Shown: piece after piece, positions 54,145 to 63,624 of the stretch | Position numbering within the stretch: the stretch's first letter is position 1 | Layout of the letters: the number at the start of each line of letters is the position of its first letter | Assembly: GCF_016587435.1 (NCBI RefSeq) | Contig: NZ_BNJJ01000013.1 | Coordinates: 186,001 to 250,000, forward strand | DNA: 64,000 nucleotides | Direction: 5' to 3' | Source of the DNA: Dictyobacter formicarum | GTDB lineage: Bacteria; Chloroflexota; Ktedonobacteria; Ktedonobacterales; Ktedonobacteraceae | Notes under the pieces: model-generated | Seen by the model: only the letters and a program-made list of their open reading frames with translations | The model's database searches: none | What the model was told of the DNA's origin: nothing | Translations under genes and position numbers: made by a program

Positions 54145-54936
54145 ATGATTGACATCACTGCATTAAATAATGATATGGAAACCATCATTACCGACATACC
54201 CGCGCCCACCAGCAACCCTGAAATCCCTATACCATTGTCCCTTATCCCACCCACCTATCACGCCACCGTTCACGACATGCCTGCCAGCGAGCGTCCGCGC
54301 GAGCGCCTACAAAAGCAAGGGGCAGAAATACTCACCATCGCCGAATTGTTGGCCATTATTCTGCGCACCGGCACGCAGCGCGAGAATGTCATTGAGGTCG
54401 CCAACAAATTGATCGTCAAGTATGGTGGCCTGGCCGGACTAGTGAGCGCAGACTTTCATGAGCTCAGTGCTGAACATGGCATTGGTCCGGCAAAATCAGC
54501 GCAGCTAAAAGCGGCATTGGAGATCGGAAAGCGTCTAAGCGTACTGCCAACGGAGAAGCGCTATCAAATCCAGTCGGCCGATGACGCGGCCCGCCTGGTA
54601 CGCATGGAACTGATGTATCTGGATCACGAGGAGATGCACATTCTCCTGCTGGACACCAAGAATCAGGTCGTCGAATGCGTCAAACGCTACAAGGGGACCG
54701 TCAACAGCTCGGTGCTGCGCATCGCTGAGATTATGCGTCCCGCCATCACCCGTAACTGCCCCCGCATCATCGTCAGCCACAACCATCCCAGCGGCGATCC
54801 CACACCATCAGCGGAGGACATAGAAGTTACCTATCAGCTGGCCGAAGCTGGCAAATTACTGGATATCGAACTCCTCGACCACATCATCATCGGCAACCCA
54901 CTCTACATCAGCTTGAAGGAGAAACTGAACTGGTGA
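54145..54936 (+). CDS. radC: RadC/JAB-domain DNA repair protein
   Basis: 263 residues from ATG 54145 (AAGGAG upstream, long spacing; ATG 54097 is an alternative). HDMPASERPRERLQKQGAEILTIAELLAIILRTGT is the N-terminal UPF0758 region, followed by a helix-hairpin-helix (LSAEHGIGPAKSAQLKAALEIGKR) and the JAMM metal site SHNHPSGDPTPSAED. The family is widespread; a direct repair role of RadC is disputed. The stop codon lies inside the left arm of a 29-bp terminator stem. Confidence 0.92.
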   Translation: MIDITALNNDMETIITDIPAPTSNPEIPIPLSLIPPTYHATVHDMPASERPRERLQKQGAEILTIAELLAIILRTGTQRENVIEVANKLIVKYGGLAGLVSADFHELSAEHGIGPAKSAQLKAALEIGKRLSVLPTEKRYQIQSADDAARLVRMELMYLDHEEMHILLLDTKNQVVECVKRYKGTVNSSVLRIAEIMRPAITRNCPRIIVSHNHPSGDPTPSAEDIEVTYQLAEAGKLLDIELLDHIIIGNPLYISLKEKLNW

Positions 54937-55000
54937 AATTAGTGGATAAAAAGGGGACGAGCGCGGTTGCACTCGTCCCCTTTTTATCCACTAATTTCAC
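54933..55000 (+). terminator. 29-bp perfect stem after radC
   Basis: Arms 54933-54961 and 54972-55000 pair perfectly around a 10-base loop; the radC stop is inside the left arm. Confidence 0.9.
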
Positions 55001-55014
55001 TATATGGGAACGCA

Positions 55015-55058
55015 AAGCTTAATACAATGAATGCACTTGCATTCATTGTATTAAGCTT
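55015..55058 (-). terminator. 21-bp perfect stem after lon
   Basis: Arms 55015-55035 and 55038-55058 pair perfectly; the lon stop codon (55051-55053) lies inside the arm. Together with the radC terminator it isolates the two convergent genes. Confidence 0.88.
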
Positions 55059-57894
55059 TGGCAACAGCCTTTTCGCCTTTGCGCTTGCGATGACGACCGT
55101 CGCCATTGGCTGCGATCTTCTCGTCATGCTCGCCCTCAGGGACCAGAGCAATGTCGAGGACCTGGCGAATGTCGCTGACAAAGGTGAAGTGCATTTGCTC
55201 GCGCAACTCGTTGGGAATGTCCTCCATAAACTCGGCCTCGTTTTTGGCGGGCAGGATAACCGAGCGGATACCAGAGCGGTAGGCCGCCAGCACCTTCTCT
55301 TTAACGCCGCCAATAGGCATGACTTTGCCCCGCAAGGTAATCTCACCGGTCATCGCCAGATCGGAACGGACTTTACGGCCGCTGGCCAGCGAGACCAGCA
55401 CTGTCACCATCGTCACACCGGCCGATGGTCCATCCTTAGGGATAGCTCCAGCGGGGACATGGATATGCACATTCTGGCCCTCAAACACGTTCTTAGGCAG
55501 CCCCAGAGCGGTGGAATTGGAGCGCACATAGCTAAGGGCAGCAATGGCAGATTCTTTCATCACATCTCCCAACTGGCCTGTCAGGATCAGGCGCTCTTCT
55601 TTACCCGGCATAGTCGCGGCCTCAATAAACATGATTTCGCCACCCACCGAGGTCCAGGCCATACCTGTCGCGATACCAGGACGATCGATACGCTCGGCCG
55701 CCTCGTCGAAGAAACGCTGACGACCCAGGTATTCAGTCACCTTATCCGCGGTAACATGCACAGGGGTTGGCAGGCCTTCAGAGATCTGGCGCGCCACCTT
55801 ACGGCACAGCGAGCCCACCTGGCGCTCCAGGTTACGTACACCAGCCTCGCGTGTGTAATCGCGAATCAGGCGTCGCAGCGCATCATCGTCGATTGTCAAT
55901 TCATCTGGCTTCAAACCATTAGACTCACGCTGCTTGGGAAGCAGATAGTTAAGGGCAATATGTAGCTTCTGCTCCTCGGTATAGCCAGACAATTCTAGAA
56001 TTTCCATACGATCGCGCAGAGGCGCAGGAATAGGTTCCAACGCATTGGCGGTGGCGATAAACATCACTTTGGACAAATCAAAAGGCAGATCCAGGTAGTT
56101 ATCGCGGAAGTTAAAGTTCTGCTCGGGGTCCAGCACCTCAAGGAGCGCGGATGAAGGATCACCACGCCAATCGGCGCCCACTTTATCGACCTCGTCCAGC
56201 ATAATCACCGGATCATTGGCCTCAACACGGCGCAGCGTCTGGATAATACGCCCCGGCATAGCTCCAATATAGGTACGGCGATGACCACGAATCTCAGCCT
56301 CATCGCGAATACCGCCCAGCGACATGCGCGCAAACTTACGACCCAACGCGCGAGCGATCGACTGACCAAGCGAAGTCTTACCAACTCCAGGAGGGCCAAC
56401 GAAGCACAGAATAGGCTCGCGATGCAAAGGACGCGCCGCCTCCTGATCCTTCAACGGCTGGGTAGGAACAATCTTCTCAATCTCCACACCCTCCTCACTC
56501 CCATTGATCTCGCGCTCATGTGCGATCTCCTCAGACAGACGATCCTCTTTCAAGCGGCGTACCGCCAGATACTCCAGGATACGCTCTTTAATCTTGTGCA
56601 GATCATAATGATCCTCATCCAGCACCTCACGGGCATGAGAAACATCGATCTGGGTAGCGGTCCCTTTATTCCAGGGTAACGATACCAGCAACTCAATATA
56701 GGTACGGATAATACTATACTCAGGGGAAACCGTCGGCAGCTTCTCAAGGCGCGACAGCTCACGATTAGCCTCTTTATAGGCCTCCTCGGGCATCTTCGCC
56801 TCTTCAATCTTACGCCGCAGCTCATTAACAGTCGCCTGCTCCTCGCTCTCCTCACCCAGTTCCCGCTGAATCGCCTTCAACTGTTCACGCAGCAAGTATT
56901 CTCGCTGCACTTTGCCCATCTCTTCCTGGGCACTATTCTGAATTTTCTTGCCCAGTTCCAGAATTTCCAGCTCGTGAGCCAGAAAATTGCTCAACAGACT
57001 CAGCTTCTCATGTACAGAATCGATCTCAAGCAGCTTCTGACGCAACTCCATATCCATCTGCACAAAAGTAGCAATCACATACACAACCTGGCGCGGCTCC
57101 TCCAGGTTCAAAGTTGCCGCAGCCACGCCTTCCGGCACATTTTGCACCAGAGCGACCAGCCGCTGGAAGTAGCTAATCACATTGCGCTTGATCGCCTCGG
57201 TCTCTGTATCAGATTCCTGAATATCCGGTTTCGTCGTCACGCGTGCCTGTAGATAAGGTTTCTCCTGAGTAAACTCATCAATGGTCACGCGCTCCAGGCC
57301 CTGAACAGCGATCTGCACCGTACCATCCGGCATCCGGAACATACGACCAACACGAGAAACCGTACCGACGCGATAGATATCATCCGGGCCCGCATGATCG
57401 ATATCCGGTGACTTCTGAGCCACCAGCACAACCAGGCGATTGCCGCGCATCACATCATCGATCAAACGGATATAGCGCTCTTGCCCAACCGAGAAAGGCT
57501 GCACAGAGAAAGGATAAATCACGGTATCCTTCAAAGGCAAAATGGGCAACACCCCAGGAATATTCAGGCGCTCCTCATCTTCTCCATGGGCTGGAAGTTC
57601 ACCACCCTCACTCTCAGGAGCCGCCCCTTCAGTACCAGTAGTAGTCGTCGTCGTCTCATCGGACGACTTCTCATCAGAAGGCGATGATGGCTCCGACTCA
57701 TCGTCGGTAGCAGAAGGATGCTCCTGATCAGCTTCGTTATCGCTCACAGGCGCATCCTCAGATGCATCCTCATCGACGGGCTGACTCTCCAGAAGCTCGT
57801 CCACAATATCTGCGTTTGCCTTTTGCATCACATCCTCTTGCGGATCAGCCGCATGCTGATTTGTAATCTTTTCCATAAAATCATCTCTACGCAT
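55051..57894 (-). CDS. lon: ATP-dependent Lon protease with acidic N-terminal extension
   Basis: 947 residues against about 780-820 in typical Lon. The first about 110 are acidic and Ser/Glu/Asp-rich. Then [22 protein letters not shown] opens the LON substrate-binding domain, a coiled coil follows ([18 protein letters not shown]), then the AAA+ domain with [15 protein letters not shown] (Walker A, about 500) and [10 protein letters not shown] (Walker B). The protease domain has the Ser in [11 protein letters not shown] (about 821) and Lys in [10 protein letters not shown]. Degrades damaged and regulatory proteins. It follows hsp20 by 10 bases in a stress operon. Start ATG 57894 or 57876. Confidence 0.96.
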   Translation of the reverse strand: MRRDDFMEKITNQHAADPQEDVMQKANADIVDELLESQPVDEDASEDAPVSDNEADQEHPSATDDESEPSSPSDEKSSDETTTTTTGTEGAAPESEGGELPAHGEDEERLNIPGVLPILPLKDTVIYPFSVQPFSVGQERYIRLIDDVMRGNRLVVLVAQKSPDIDHAGPDDIYRVGTVSRVGRMFRMPDGTVQIAVQGLERVTIDEFTQEKPYLQARVTTKPDIQESDTETEAIKRNVISYFQRLVALVQNVPEGVAAATLNLEEPRQVVYVIATFVQMDMELRQKLLEIDSVHEKLSLLSNFLAHELEILELGKKIQNSAQEEMGKVQREYLLREQLKAIQRELGEESEEQATVNELRRKIEEAKMPEEAYKEANRELSRLEKLPTVSPEYSIIRTYIELLVSLPWNKGTATQIDVSHAREVLDEDHYDLHKIKERILEYLAVRRLKEDRLSEEIAHEREINGSEEGVEIEKIVPTQPLKDQEAARPLHREPILCFVGPPGVGKTSLGQSIARALGRKFARMSLGGIRDEAEIRGHRRTYIGAMPGRIIQTLRRVEANDPVIMLDEVDKVGADWRGDPSSALLEVLDPEQNFNFRDNYLDLPFDLSKVMFIATANALEPIPAPLRDRMEILELSGYTEEQKLHIALNYLLPKQRESNGLKPDELTIDDDALRRLIRDYTREAGVRNLERQVGSLCRKVARQISEGLPTPVHVTADKVTEYLGRQRFFDEAAERIDRPGIATGMAWTSVGGEIMFIEAATMPGKEERLILTGQLGDVMKESAIAALSYVRSNSTALGLPKNVFEGQNVHIHVPAGAIPKDGPSAGVTMVTVLVSLASGRKVRSDLAMTGEITLRGKVMPIGGVKEKVLAAYRSGIRSVILPAKNEAEFMEDIPNELREQMHFTFVSDIRQVLDIALVPEGEHDEKIAANGDGRHRKRKGEKAVAKA

Positions 57895-57904
57895 TTCGAC
57901 TATT

Positions 57905-58381
57905 TTACTCTTGTTTCACGACATCTTGAACGTGCAATTGTTCAGCCTCTTTAGCAGGCAATTTCGGTAAATCTACAGAGAGCATGCCATTCTCATAGCG
58001 AGCAATAACCGCATCCTGATCGATGGGTCGGGGAATAAATACCTCTACCCGGAAGGGGCCATAACGAATTTGTGCCTCCTGGTAGCTCAAATGTTCGCGA
58101 GCCTCATGAACATCGCGTCGCTCGCCACTAACAACCAACGCATCTTCGTACAGAGTAACTTCAATATTTTCTTCTTGCATGCCAGCGAGCTCGATTTTTA
58201 CCCTGATCAAATCAGCCGACTCAAGAATATCGGCCGGAGGACACCATGTCGTAGACTGCTGCAGAATCGACTGCTGGCCCTGGCGAAGCGCGTCATTTAG
58301 AAGCTGACGATAATGCTGCTCCAGTTGCTTTTGTGACCCCTCACGAGAACGATAGGTCACATACCGATAGCGCATGCGCAT
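57905..58381 (-). CDS. Hsp20 family small heat-shock protein
   Basis: 158 residues from ATG 58381 (AGGGG 8 bases upstream; ATG 58399 lacks a site). An N-terminal helix-rich region is followed by the alpha-crystallin domain: PPADILESADLIRVKIELAGM, IEVTLYEDALVVSGERRD, FRVEVFIPRPIDQDAVIARYENGMLSVDLPK. An IxI-like C-terminal motif is not clear. A holdase that keeps unfolded proteins soluble; its position directly before lon suggests joint induction by heat or misfolding. No CIRCE element was found upstream. Confidence 0.93.
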   Translation of the reverse strand: MRMRYRYVTYRSREGSQKQLEQHYRQLLNDALRQGQQSILQQSTTWCPPADILESADLIRVKIELAGMQEENIEVTLYEDALVVSGERRDVHEAREHLSYQEAQIRYGPFRVEVFIPRPIDQDAVIARYENGMLSVDLPKLPAKEAEQLHVQDVVKQE

Positions 58382-58613
58382 AGCTTTTACCCCTATCATA
58401 AATCAAAAGGGATGGCACACGGCCTCTACTTACCTATGTAAATGAACGAAGAACTTGCCTGTATACAATATCACGACAAGCATAATTATTGGAAGGAGGG
58501 GACGTGCATCTCTATAGAAAAAGGCAAAAGACCCAGGCATTTATTCCATGCACTGAATGACGAATGCCCGCTGCCTTTTGCCATAAACGACGCTACAAAA
58601 AAGATGTTGTGCT

Positions 58614-58820
58614 TTACCCGAGAGGAAGATCCTTCTCTCCTGAGGCAAGAGCTATCTGGCATTCCGAACAAAGATATTCATACTCGGAATTGCTCTCTGA
58701 AAGAACATCACTTTGAACCACGCGAGCATGCCGGAGACGAGTTGCCTTCCCGCATCGCGCGCAAGTGACATATGTTTCCGTGACGGCAGTTCGTCGGGTT
58801 CCAAGAACGTCTTCCTGCAT
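58614..58820 (-). CDS. Small zinc-ribbon protein
   Basis: 68 residues from ATG 58820 (AGGTG upstream; GTG 58829 also possible). Two CxxC pairs, VTCARCGKATRLRHARVV and YLCSECQIALASG, separated by about 30 residues, form a zinc ribbon. The first pair followed by LRHARVV suggests a rubredoxin-like or treble-clef fold. Function unknown. The plus-strand frame at 58442-58768 covers the same bases but has no ribosome site and looks non-coding. It lies 230 bases upstream of hsp20, same strand. Confidence 0.65.
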   Translation of the reverse strand: MQEDVLGTRRTAVTETYVTCARCGKATRLRHARVVQSDVLSESNSEYEYLCSECQIALASGEKDLPLG

Positions 58821-59115
58821 GACCGACACCTGTCTTTCTATGCTATTTCAGAATAGGCTAAATCATAAAATGCTCCATATCCACGTATATGGAACTTTTG
58901 CCAGAGAACACATCAAAAGACCTTTCATTAAGGCCTAACACCCTTGATTATGGCACGCCGTATATAAAATTGCAAGTATATTTGACGAGTTTACATTGAT
59001 ATGCTACTATGTTTCTATATCCCCTTTAAATACCATCAATTATTTTCTGTAGCGCGTCCTCAGAACTTTCGTCACTGTATTTGTCACCCCTACAATAACG
59101 AGGGCAAGAAATACG

Positions 59116-59595
59116 ATGATCATGCAAACGTTCAGGCGTTGGCTGAACAAATTATTTGGCTGGTGGCCCTGGAAAAACTCAACCACAATCGATCAAGTTC
59201 AACCAGCAAGCAGTGCAGGTTGGAGCACCTTTCCAGAAACCACCTGGCGTTCAAGTATCAACAAGACAGAGTCGGCAACGCCACAAACAGGCAACACATC
59301 CATCGCAATTGAACAAGGCACGGATAACACGCACCCGGACGTGCAGTCCATCAGGCATGACCTACCAGCAGACACCAGTATCCAGGCGCCATCTCCTACT
59401 ACCAACAATAGTGATTTTTTAGCCCCACTCCCTATTTTATCCAACAAAAAGCCGGATGATACCACCAAACTACCAACCCGGGATAGTACAGACACAGAAA
59501 GTCATTTATTGTTCCTCCGCTATCTTGTTCAAAATGGCATTGTCAATGAAGGTTTTAAAGAAGGACAAATACCAAAACAATACAGGACCGAATAG
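59116..59595 (+). CDS. Hypothetical protein with amphipathic N-terminus
   Basis: 159 residues. N-terminal MIMQTFRRWLNKLFGWWPWK is an amphipathic, Trp-rich helix that could lie on a membrane. The middle (about 25-130) is Thr/Ser/Pro/Asn-rich and probably disordered. The end HLLFLRYLVQNGIVNEGF looks like a short helical module. Not recognised. The ribosome site (GAGGG, 13 bases away) is poor, and ATG 59122 is an alternative. Confidence 0.5.
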   Translation: MIMQTFRRWLNKLFGWWPWKNSTTIDQVQPASSAGWSTFPETTWRSSINKTESATPQTGNTSIAIEQGTDNTHPDVQSIRHDLPADTSIQAPSPTTNNSDFLAPLPILSNKKPDDTTKLPTRDSTDTESHLLFLRYLVQNGIVNEGFKEGQIPKQYRTE

Positions 59596-59783
59596 GGCCA
59601 GAGGGTAGGTCAGAACGCTAAGCGGGCTATATAGAATATAGCCTTCACATCACAAATAGACAGCAAGCAAATATAAAAAAGAAGAGTTGCTAGATAGAAC
59701 ACCAATCATAGTCGGTCAGCACTATATATCAGAGAAGAGGGGGGACACATGATCTCTCATTTAATCCCCCAAAGGCATGTTAG

Positions 59784-60689
59784 CTAGACATTAGCAGCGG
59801 TAAAACCTTGCGTCTGCGCCTCTTTTTCAGAAGAAAAGTAGATCACATCCATAGGCTCACCATCAGCCGTGCCTAATTGATCAAGGGGAGTTTCAACAGG
59901 ATAATACTTTTTGGTGCTGGCCAGGCCCACAAAAGTAGCGTCAGTAGGGGTAGATTGCGCGGATTCGGCCAACTCCGTCGCGCTCTTATCAGACACAGGT
60001 CCATCATGATCAGCGATCATCTCTACCTCATCAAAAGGGTGAGATTCTGGATAGCTGGTCTTGCTACTGATCGCATGAATTTCGCCCCTTGGTTGCGAGA
60101 CATGGATCCTCGAGCGATTGGCATCATAACTCAACTGAATTGAAGAATCATTAGCTACTTTAGCATCGCGCAGGCGTCGACGTACCAGGACAAATGTCAC
60201 AATGGAAGCCGCCGTCAAACCACAGCCAAAACCAAGGGCAATCCAAAAACTACGCTCTTGTTCCGCAATGTTCTGCTGCGCCTTGCGGCTACGCTTGCCT
60301 AATTCATGAGAGAACTCGCTACCACGCTCAGCCAGAGCCTGCGAAAACTTATTACTGCGCTCAAGAAAATCTTCTGTCAGCTCATTAGCGCGCTTCAACA
60401 TGTCCTGATTCGCGGAACGCTCGCGCAAATCCTCCAAAACATCAGCCAACGAAGCACCAATTGATTGTAGACGATCTTGCAAATCAGACTGAACATCAGT
60501 CGCGAAAGCAGCAACTTTCTCTTTCCGATCGGCATTGCGAATATCTGCAGCAGCCTGTTCTGCCTGCTGCTGGGCACGAATACGTTCAACAGCCGCACCA
60601 ACCATGGGAGCCAGTGTACTGGCCGATAAAACACCAACACGGACCCAGCGGCCCGCGCTCTGGAATATATTTTTCTGTTTAGATTTCAT
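59784..60689 (-). CDS. Membrane protein with coiled coil and Cys-less Ada-like C-terminal module
   Basis: 301 residues from ATG 60689, which has GAGGAGG upstream. Residues 1-140 are helical and charged (VERIRAQQQAEQAAADIRNA; RANELTEDFLERSNKFSQAL), like YtxH/apolipoprotein-type coiled coils. One TM helix sits at about 143-165. The C-terminus, FVGLASTKKYYPVETPL ... VIYFSSEKEAQTQGF, has the shape of the Ada-type metal-binding module (FVGNxxSxxYHxxxC ... YFxSxEEAxxxGY) but its Cys positions are gone. Function unknown. Confidence 0.72.
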   Translation of the reverse strand: MKSKQKNIFQSAGRWVRVGVLSASTLAPMVGAAVERIRAQQQAEQAAADIRNADRKEKVAAFATDVQSDLQDRLQSIGASLADVLEDLRERSANQDMLKRANELTEDFLERSNKFSQALAERGSEFSHELGKRSRKAQQNIAEQERSFWIALGFGCGLTAASIVTFVLVRRRLRDAKVANDSSIQLSYDANRSRIHVSQPRGEIHAISSKTSYPESHPFDEVEMIADHDGPVSDKSATELAESAQSTPTDATFVGLASTKKYYPVETPLDQLGTADGEPMDVIYFSSEKEAQTQGFTAANV

Positions 60690-61156
60690 AACAACCTCCT
60701 CATTCAGAGCGACGCTACTTATTACAGGACACGCTTCATAAACCATTATCGATGTACAGGTCGAGTAAATCATGAAAGCGAGTACATCAGAAGAAGCTCA
60801 CTCTACCACCTGTTTATAGCCTGCCAATTCCATATAGATAAAGGCGACAGAGCTCCTGCATTAGTATGTCAGCTTATATCGAAATATGTCAAGAAAACGA
60901 GTTGTATTTCAATGATGAGATAGAATAAGCACAAATGCAGATAAGCTATCGATAGGAAGCATTTAGTAGAAAAAAACACCGCTTAAGAATGTAGGCGGAG
61001 AAGAAGAGGAAGAAAAAGGAAGGGAAAAAACCGCAGCAATGCCAGGTACAGCCCCAACAATAGCAGCTCCAGGGCAACGTGTGCACTCACCAGTTGTCAA
61101 GCATAGTTAAGCAGCCTGACAATCATACATACAATTATAGCTGACAGAAAAGGAGA
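60690..61156. other. Intergenic region
   Basis: Holds the promoter region of the preceding minus-strand gene. 60990-61030 is purine-rich (GAAGAAGAGGAAG-like). No gene or strong hairpin seen. Confidence 0.45.
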
Positions 61157-61603
61157 TTAAGAGAAATCTTCAGTCGAAAACTCACTCAATTGAAGGACCA
61201 GGCGGCAAAAATGCAGCATCGCGGAAGCTGATTCCAGATAGGCCTCATCGCTATTCGCCGACTGCTGAGCCACCGGAATACGACGTCGCAAAGCGCGCAA
61301 CACCACCATCACATCTTCTTTAAGGGCCACATCCAGGTCACCGCGCTGCATCAACAGCACCACCTGACTAACGATAGAATCCACTTCATGACGCATCATA
61401 TCCAGATCATCGATCCAGGGATCGCCATCATCTTCAGCCGCATTATCACCATTGCTCCACAATAGTGCATCCGCGAATTGATCGCGTCGTTTGACGTCGC
61501 TACGCATGGTTTTACGTGATTGTCGTAAATGAGCCTGGGGTTCTTCTTGTTTTACACCTAGTTCGCTCAGCAGCACAGACAATTCATCTTCCCAGCTAGC
61601 CAT
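61157..61603 (-). CDS. Hypothetical protein
   Basis: 148 residues from ATG 61603, with AAGGAGG 5 bases upstream; the longer frame to 61630 has none. Helical and acidic: ASWEDELSVLLSELGVKQEEP, a polar link, DDLDMMRHEVDSIVSQVVLLM, KEDVMVVLRALRRR and SASAMLHFCRLVLQLSE. No TM segment or metal motif. Not recognised; the good ribosome site supports it. Confidence 0.7.
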   Translation of the reverse strand: MASWEDELSVLLSELGVKQEEPQAHLRQSRKTMRSDVKRRDQFADALLWSNGDNAAEDDGDPWIDDLDMMRHEVDSIVSQVVLLMQRGDLDVALKEDVMVVLRALRRRIPVAQQSANSDEAYLESASAMLHFCRLVLQLSEFSTEDFS

Positions 61604-62297
61604 AGAGCACCTCCTTGTGAAACACCGCACACAGTGATCGAAACAGGGTTCTCAAGACTGTAAGGTTTCGCGCACGCAAAAAACATGGTTTTTATGCAAA
61701 CAGCGTCAATCCTCTAAGCCTGAAACCTTACCCGAAGTGTAACACAGTGCTTCATCATTGTAAATGACCCAAATGGTTGTAAGAGATACTGCCGGAGATA
61801 GGACTTTTGCGCCCCTGGCATGAAGGTAAATACGATAGATCGACACTCCTGTAAACCTTTGCATCTTATGGAAAGTCAACATAATACCTATATATTGTCG
61901 TTGTAATAGTTTCGTGTCGTTTCCTACTCTATGCGAGAGTTGTATATATACTTAACAATTCATATATGATGCATGTTTTTTTCTCACCTGCACAGATCGA
62001 AGATAAAGAAAAAGGAGAAGTTCAAAATAACCTGTAAAGGTATCTATAAGTTTAACGATCGAATAATAGTTGCTTAATATAAGCCTGCTACACTACAGTT
62101 GTCAGCCAAAAAGCATAAATGATTGATGTAATCAATGCCGGGTTTGAGCATATAAGCGGGTAAGCGCAGATATCTCTATTTTACCCCCACAGCATCTCCC
62201 TGGCACCTTCCATCGATATAGGCTTGTTGTGTATTTATACGCAGTAAGTGCTATGCCTCTTGTAACGACGTTTCCCACAAGGAGACGCTCGTTTACT

Positions 62298-62327
62298 GGG
62301 CGAGAAGGCTCCCCGAACTTCTCGCCC
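62298..62327. repeat. Isolated perfect hairpin
   Basis: 10-bp stem, 10-base loop, no T-run, inside a gene-poor stretch. Confidence 0.5.
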
Positions 62328-62647
62328 CTGGAGCAAGCGAAATTTTATCCCCTCACTGCGTTCCTCGCCATAGATGACTTAGACCAGAATAACCTGGATC
62401 TTAAACAAGAGCGAGGCGACACGGAGGCGCATAAAATATTATCATCTGATAAAGATCAGCAACCGCAACGCGACTTCTGAAAAGTATTATTTCGCCTCAT
62501 TATAATAGAAGTAGAACGGAAAAGACGCTATCTATCAGCAAGATAGTTGCAGATATATGAGATCGCTATCTTAAGCGTTATAGCGATGCTTAAGAAGATT
62601 ATATACATAAAGGGAGGAGGATAGCAGAGCAGCCCATTAAAGAGGAA

Positions 62648-62701
62648 GTGGGGCATAGCGGAGAAGCTAGCCTGGAGGCTCATATTTGCCGCTATGCCCA
62701 C
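62648..62701 (-). terminator. Terminator of the 62.7-kb membrane gene
   Basis: GTGG(G)GCATAGCGG pairs with CCGCTATGCCCAC; lies directly after the stop at 62710 on the minus strand. Confidence 0.7.
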
Positions 62702-62709
62702 CTGACAAC

Positions 62710-63054
62710 TTAAGGTGTAGTTTCTTCGTCCTGTAGCGTGCTCAATATAGGATCAGCGTCCACCTCCCTGCGGAAACGACGCCTTCTTCCTATGCGCACA
62801 TCGCTGGGCGACATCGGATTGATCAATCCAATCGCCACGCGTATCAGGCCAATCAAAACAACAATCGCACCAATACCAATTAACAGTCCCTCGGCCGAGT
62901 AAGCACCAGTCTTCATGAGAAGCCCAACCACAACCAGAAGACAGCCGATTCCAACAATGAGCAGCCCACTCCAGGTATACCTATTCCATTTACGCCACAC
63001 AGCACGATCCAGAATCTCTGTTTCAGTGACGATATCAGACGGACGTTCTGCCAT
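62710..63054 (-). CDS. Two-TM membrane protein
   Basis: 114 residues. A polar N-terminus of about 25 residues, TM helices GLLIVGIGCLLVVVGLLM and GLLIGIGAIVVLIGLIRVAIG, then a basic patch IGRRRRFRRE and acidic end. Both termini should be cytoplasmic. Function unknown. AGAGG precedes ATG 63054. Confidence 0.72.
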   Translation of the reverse strand: MAERPSDIVTETEILDRAVWRKWNRYTWSGLLIVGIGCLLVVVGLLMKTGAYSAEGLLIGIGAIVVLIGLIRVAIGLINPMSPSDVRIGRRRRFRREVDADPILSTLQDEETTP

Positions 63055-63285
63055 TGCGGCACCTCTTTCTGCATTGCAATGCTGTTTAAAGCACTCTACA
63101 ACGGTCTATTCTAAACCCATTCAGTATGGGGTATATATGAGGACAAAGTAAAAAGAGTAAAGATAGCAAGATAAAAAAGTCCTCTGCTGTTATATACGGA
63201 ATGGGACATTATATAGCTCCAAAAACAGAAAATGCAGTGAGGCAAACACTGCCAGCAGAAGGCAAATACCTGTAGTCAAAACGGC

Positions 63286-63624
63286 TTAATGGCGAATTTT
63301 GGAGGGAGACATCTGCAAAGATGGTGTAAACAAATTGGTGAGCACGCCTTCTTCTTTGATAACTGTCATACCGGTACCTTGCTTACAATAGATACCATCT
63401 CCAATATCGCGTAGGTTAAAATGGCAGCAAATACGAAACGTACTTCCATTAGCGAGCATTTCAATGTTGGCCAGACATTCACGTAGTGTAAACATACGCC
63501 GCCAGGGTGTGGTGGGATCATCCAGCCAGATTTCTAGCATAAATTCTTTAGATGAGAGGTTCATGTCATTGGCGTACAGCGTGTTTAGTGCAGTACCGGG
63601 CACGAAGTAGGAGGAATCTTTCAT
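63286..63624 (-). CDS. Hypothetical protein
   Basis: 112 residues, soluble by appearance, mixed strand pattern: FMLEIWLDDPTTPWRRMFTLRECLANIEMLANG, STFRICCHFNLRDIGDGIYC. No family recognised. The ribosome site is weak (GAAAG far upstream), but the composition is protein-like. Confidence 0.6.
   Translation of the reverse strand: MKDSSYFVPGTALNTLYANDMNLSSKEFMLEIWLDDPTTPWRRMFTLRECLANIEMLANGSTFRICCHFNLRDIGDGIYCKQGTGMTVIKEEGVLTNLFTPSLQMSPSKIRH

Larger units (their letters stand above)
61604..62709. other. 1.1-kb AT-rich region without a clear gene
   Basis: Many stops in all frames. The one frame of note (62253-62480, plus strand, 75 codons) has no ribosome site and no recognisable motif. A perfect hairpin GGGCGAGAAG/CTTCTCGCCC with 10-base loop is at 62298-62327. 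Confidence 0.5.

Noticed and set aside
54967..55965. 332-codon plus-strand ORF
   Set aside because: It is the antisense of lon, whose family motifs are unmistakable.
58442..58768. Plus-strand ORF of 108 codons
   Set aside because: No ribosome site and no protein-like pattern; the opposite strand encodes a clear CxxC-CxxC zinc ribbon over part of it.
62229..62480. 83-codon plus-strand ORF
   Set aside because: Non-ATG start, no ribosome site, no motif; sits across an isolated hairpin. Kept only as a note in the gap entry.
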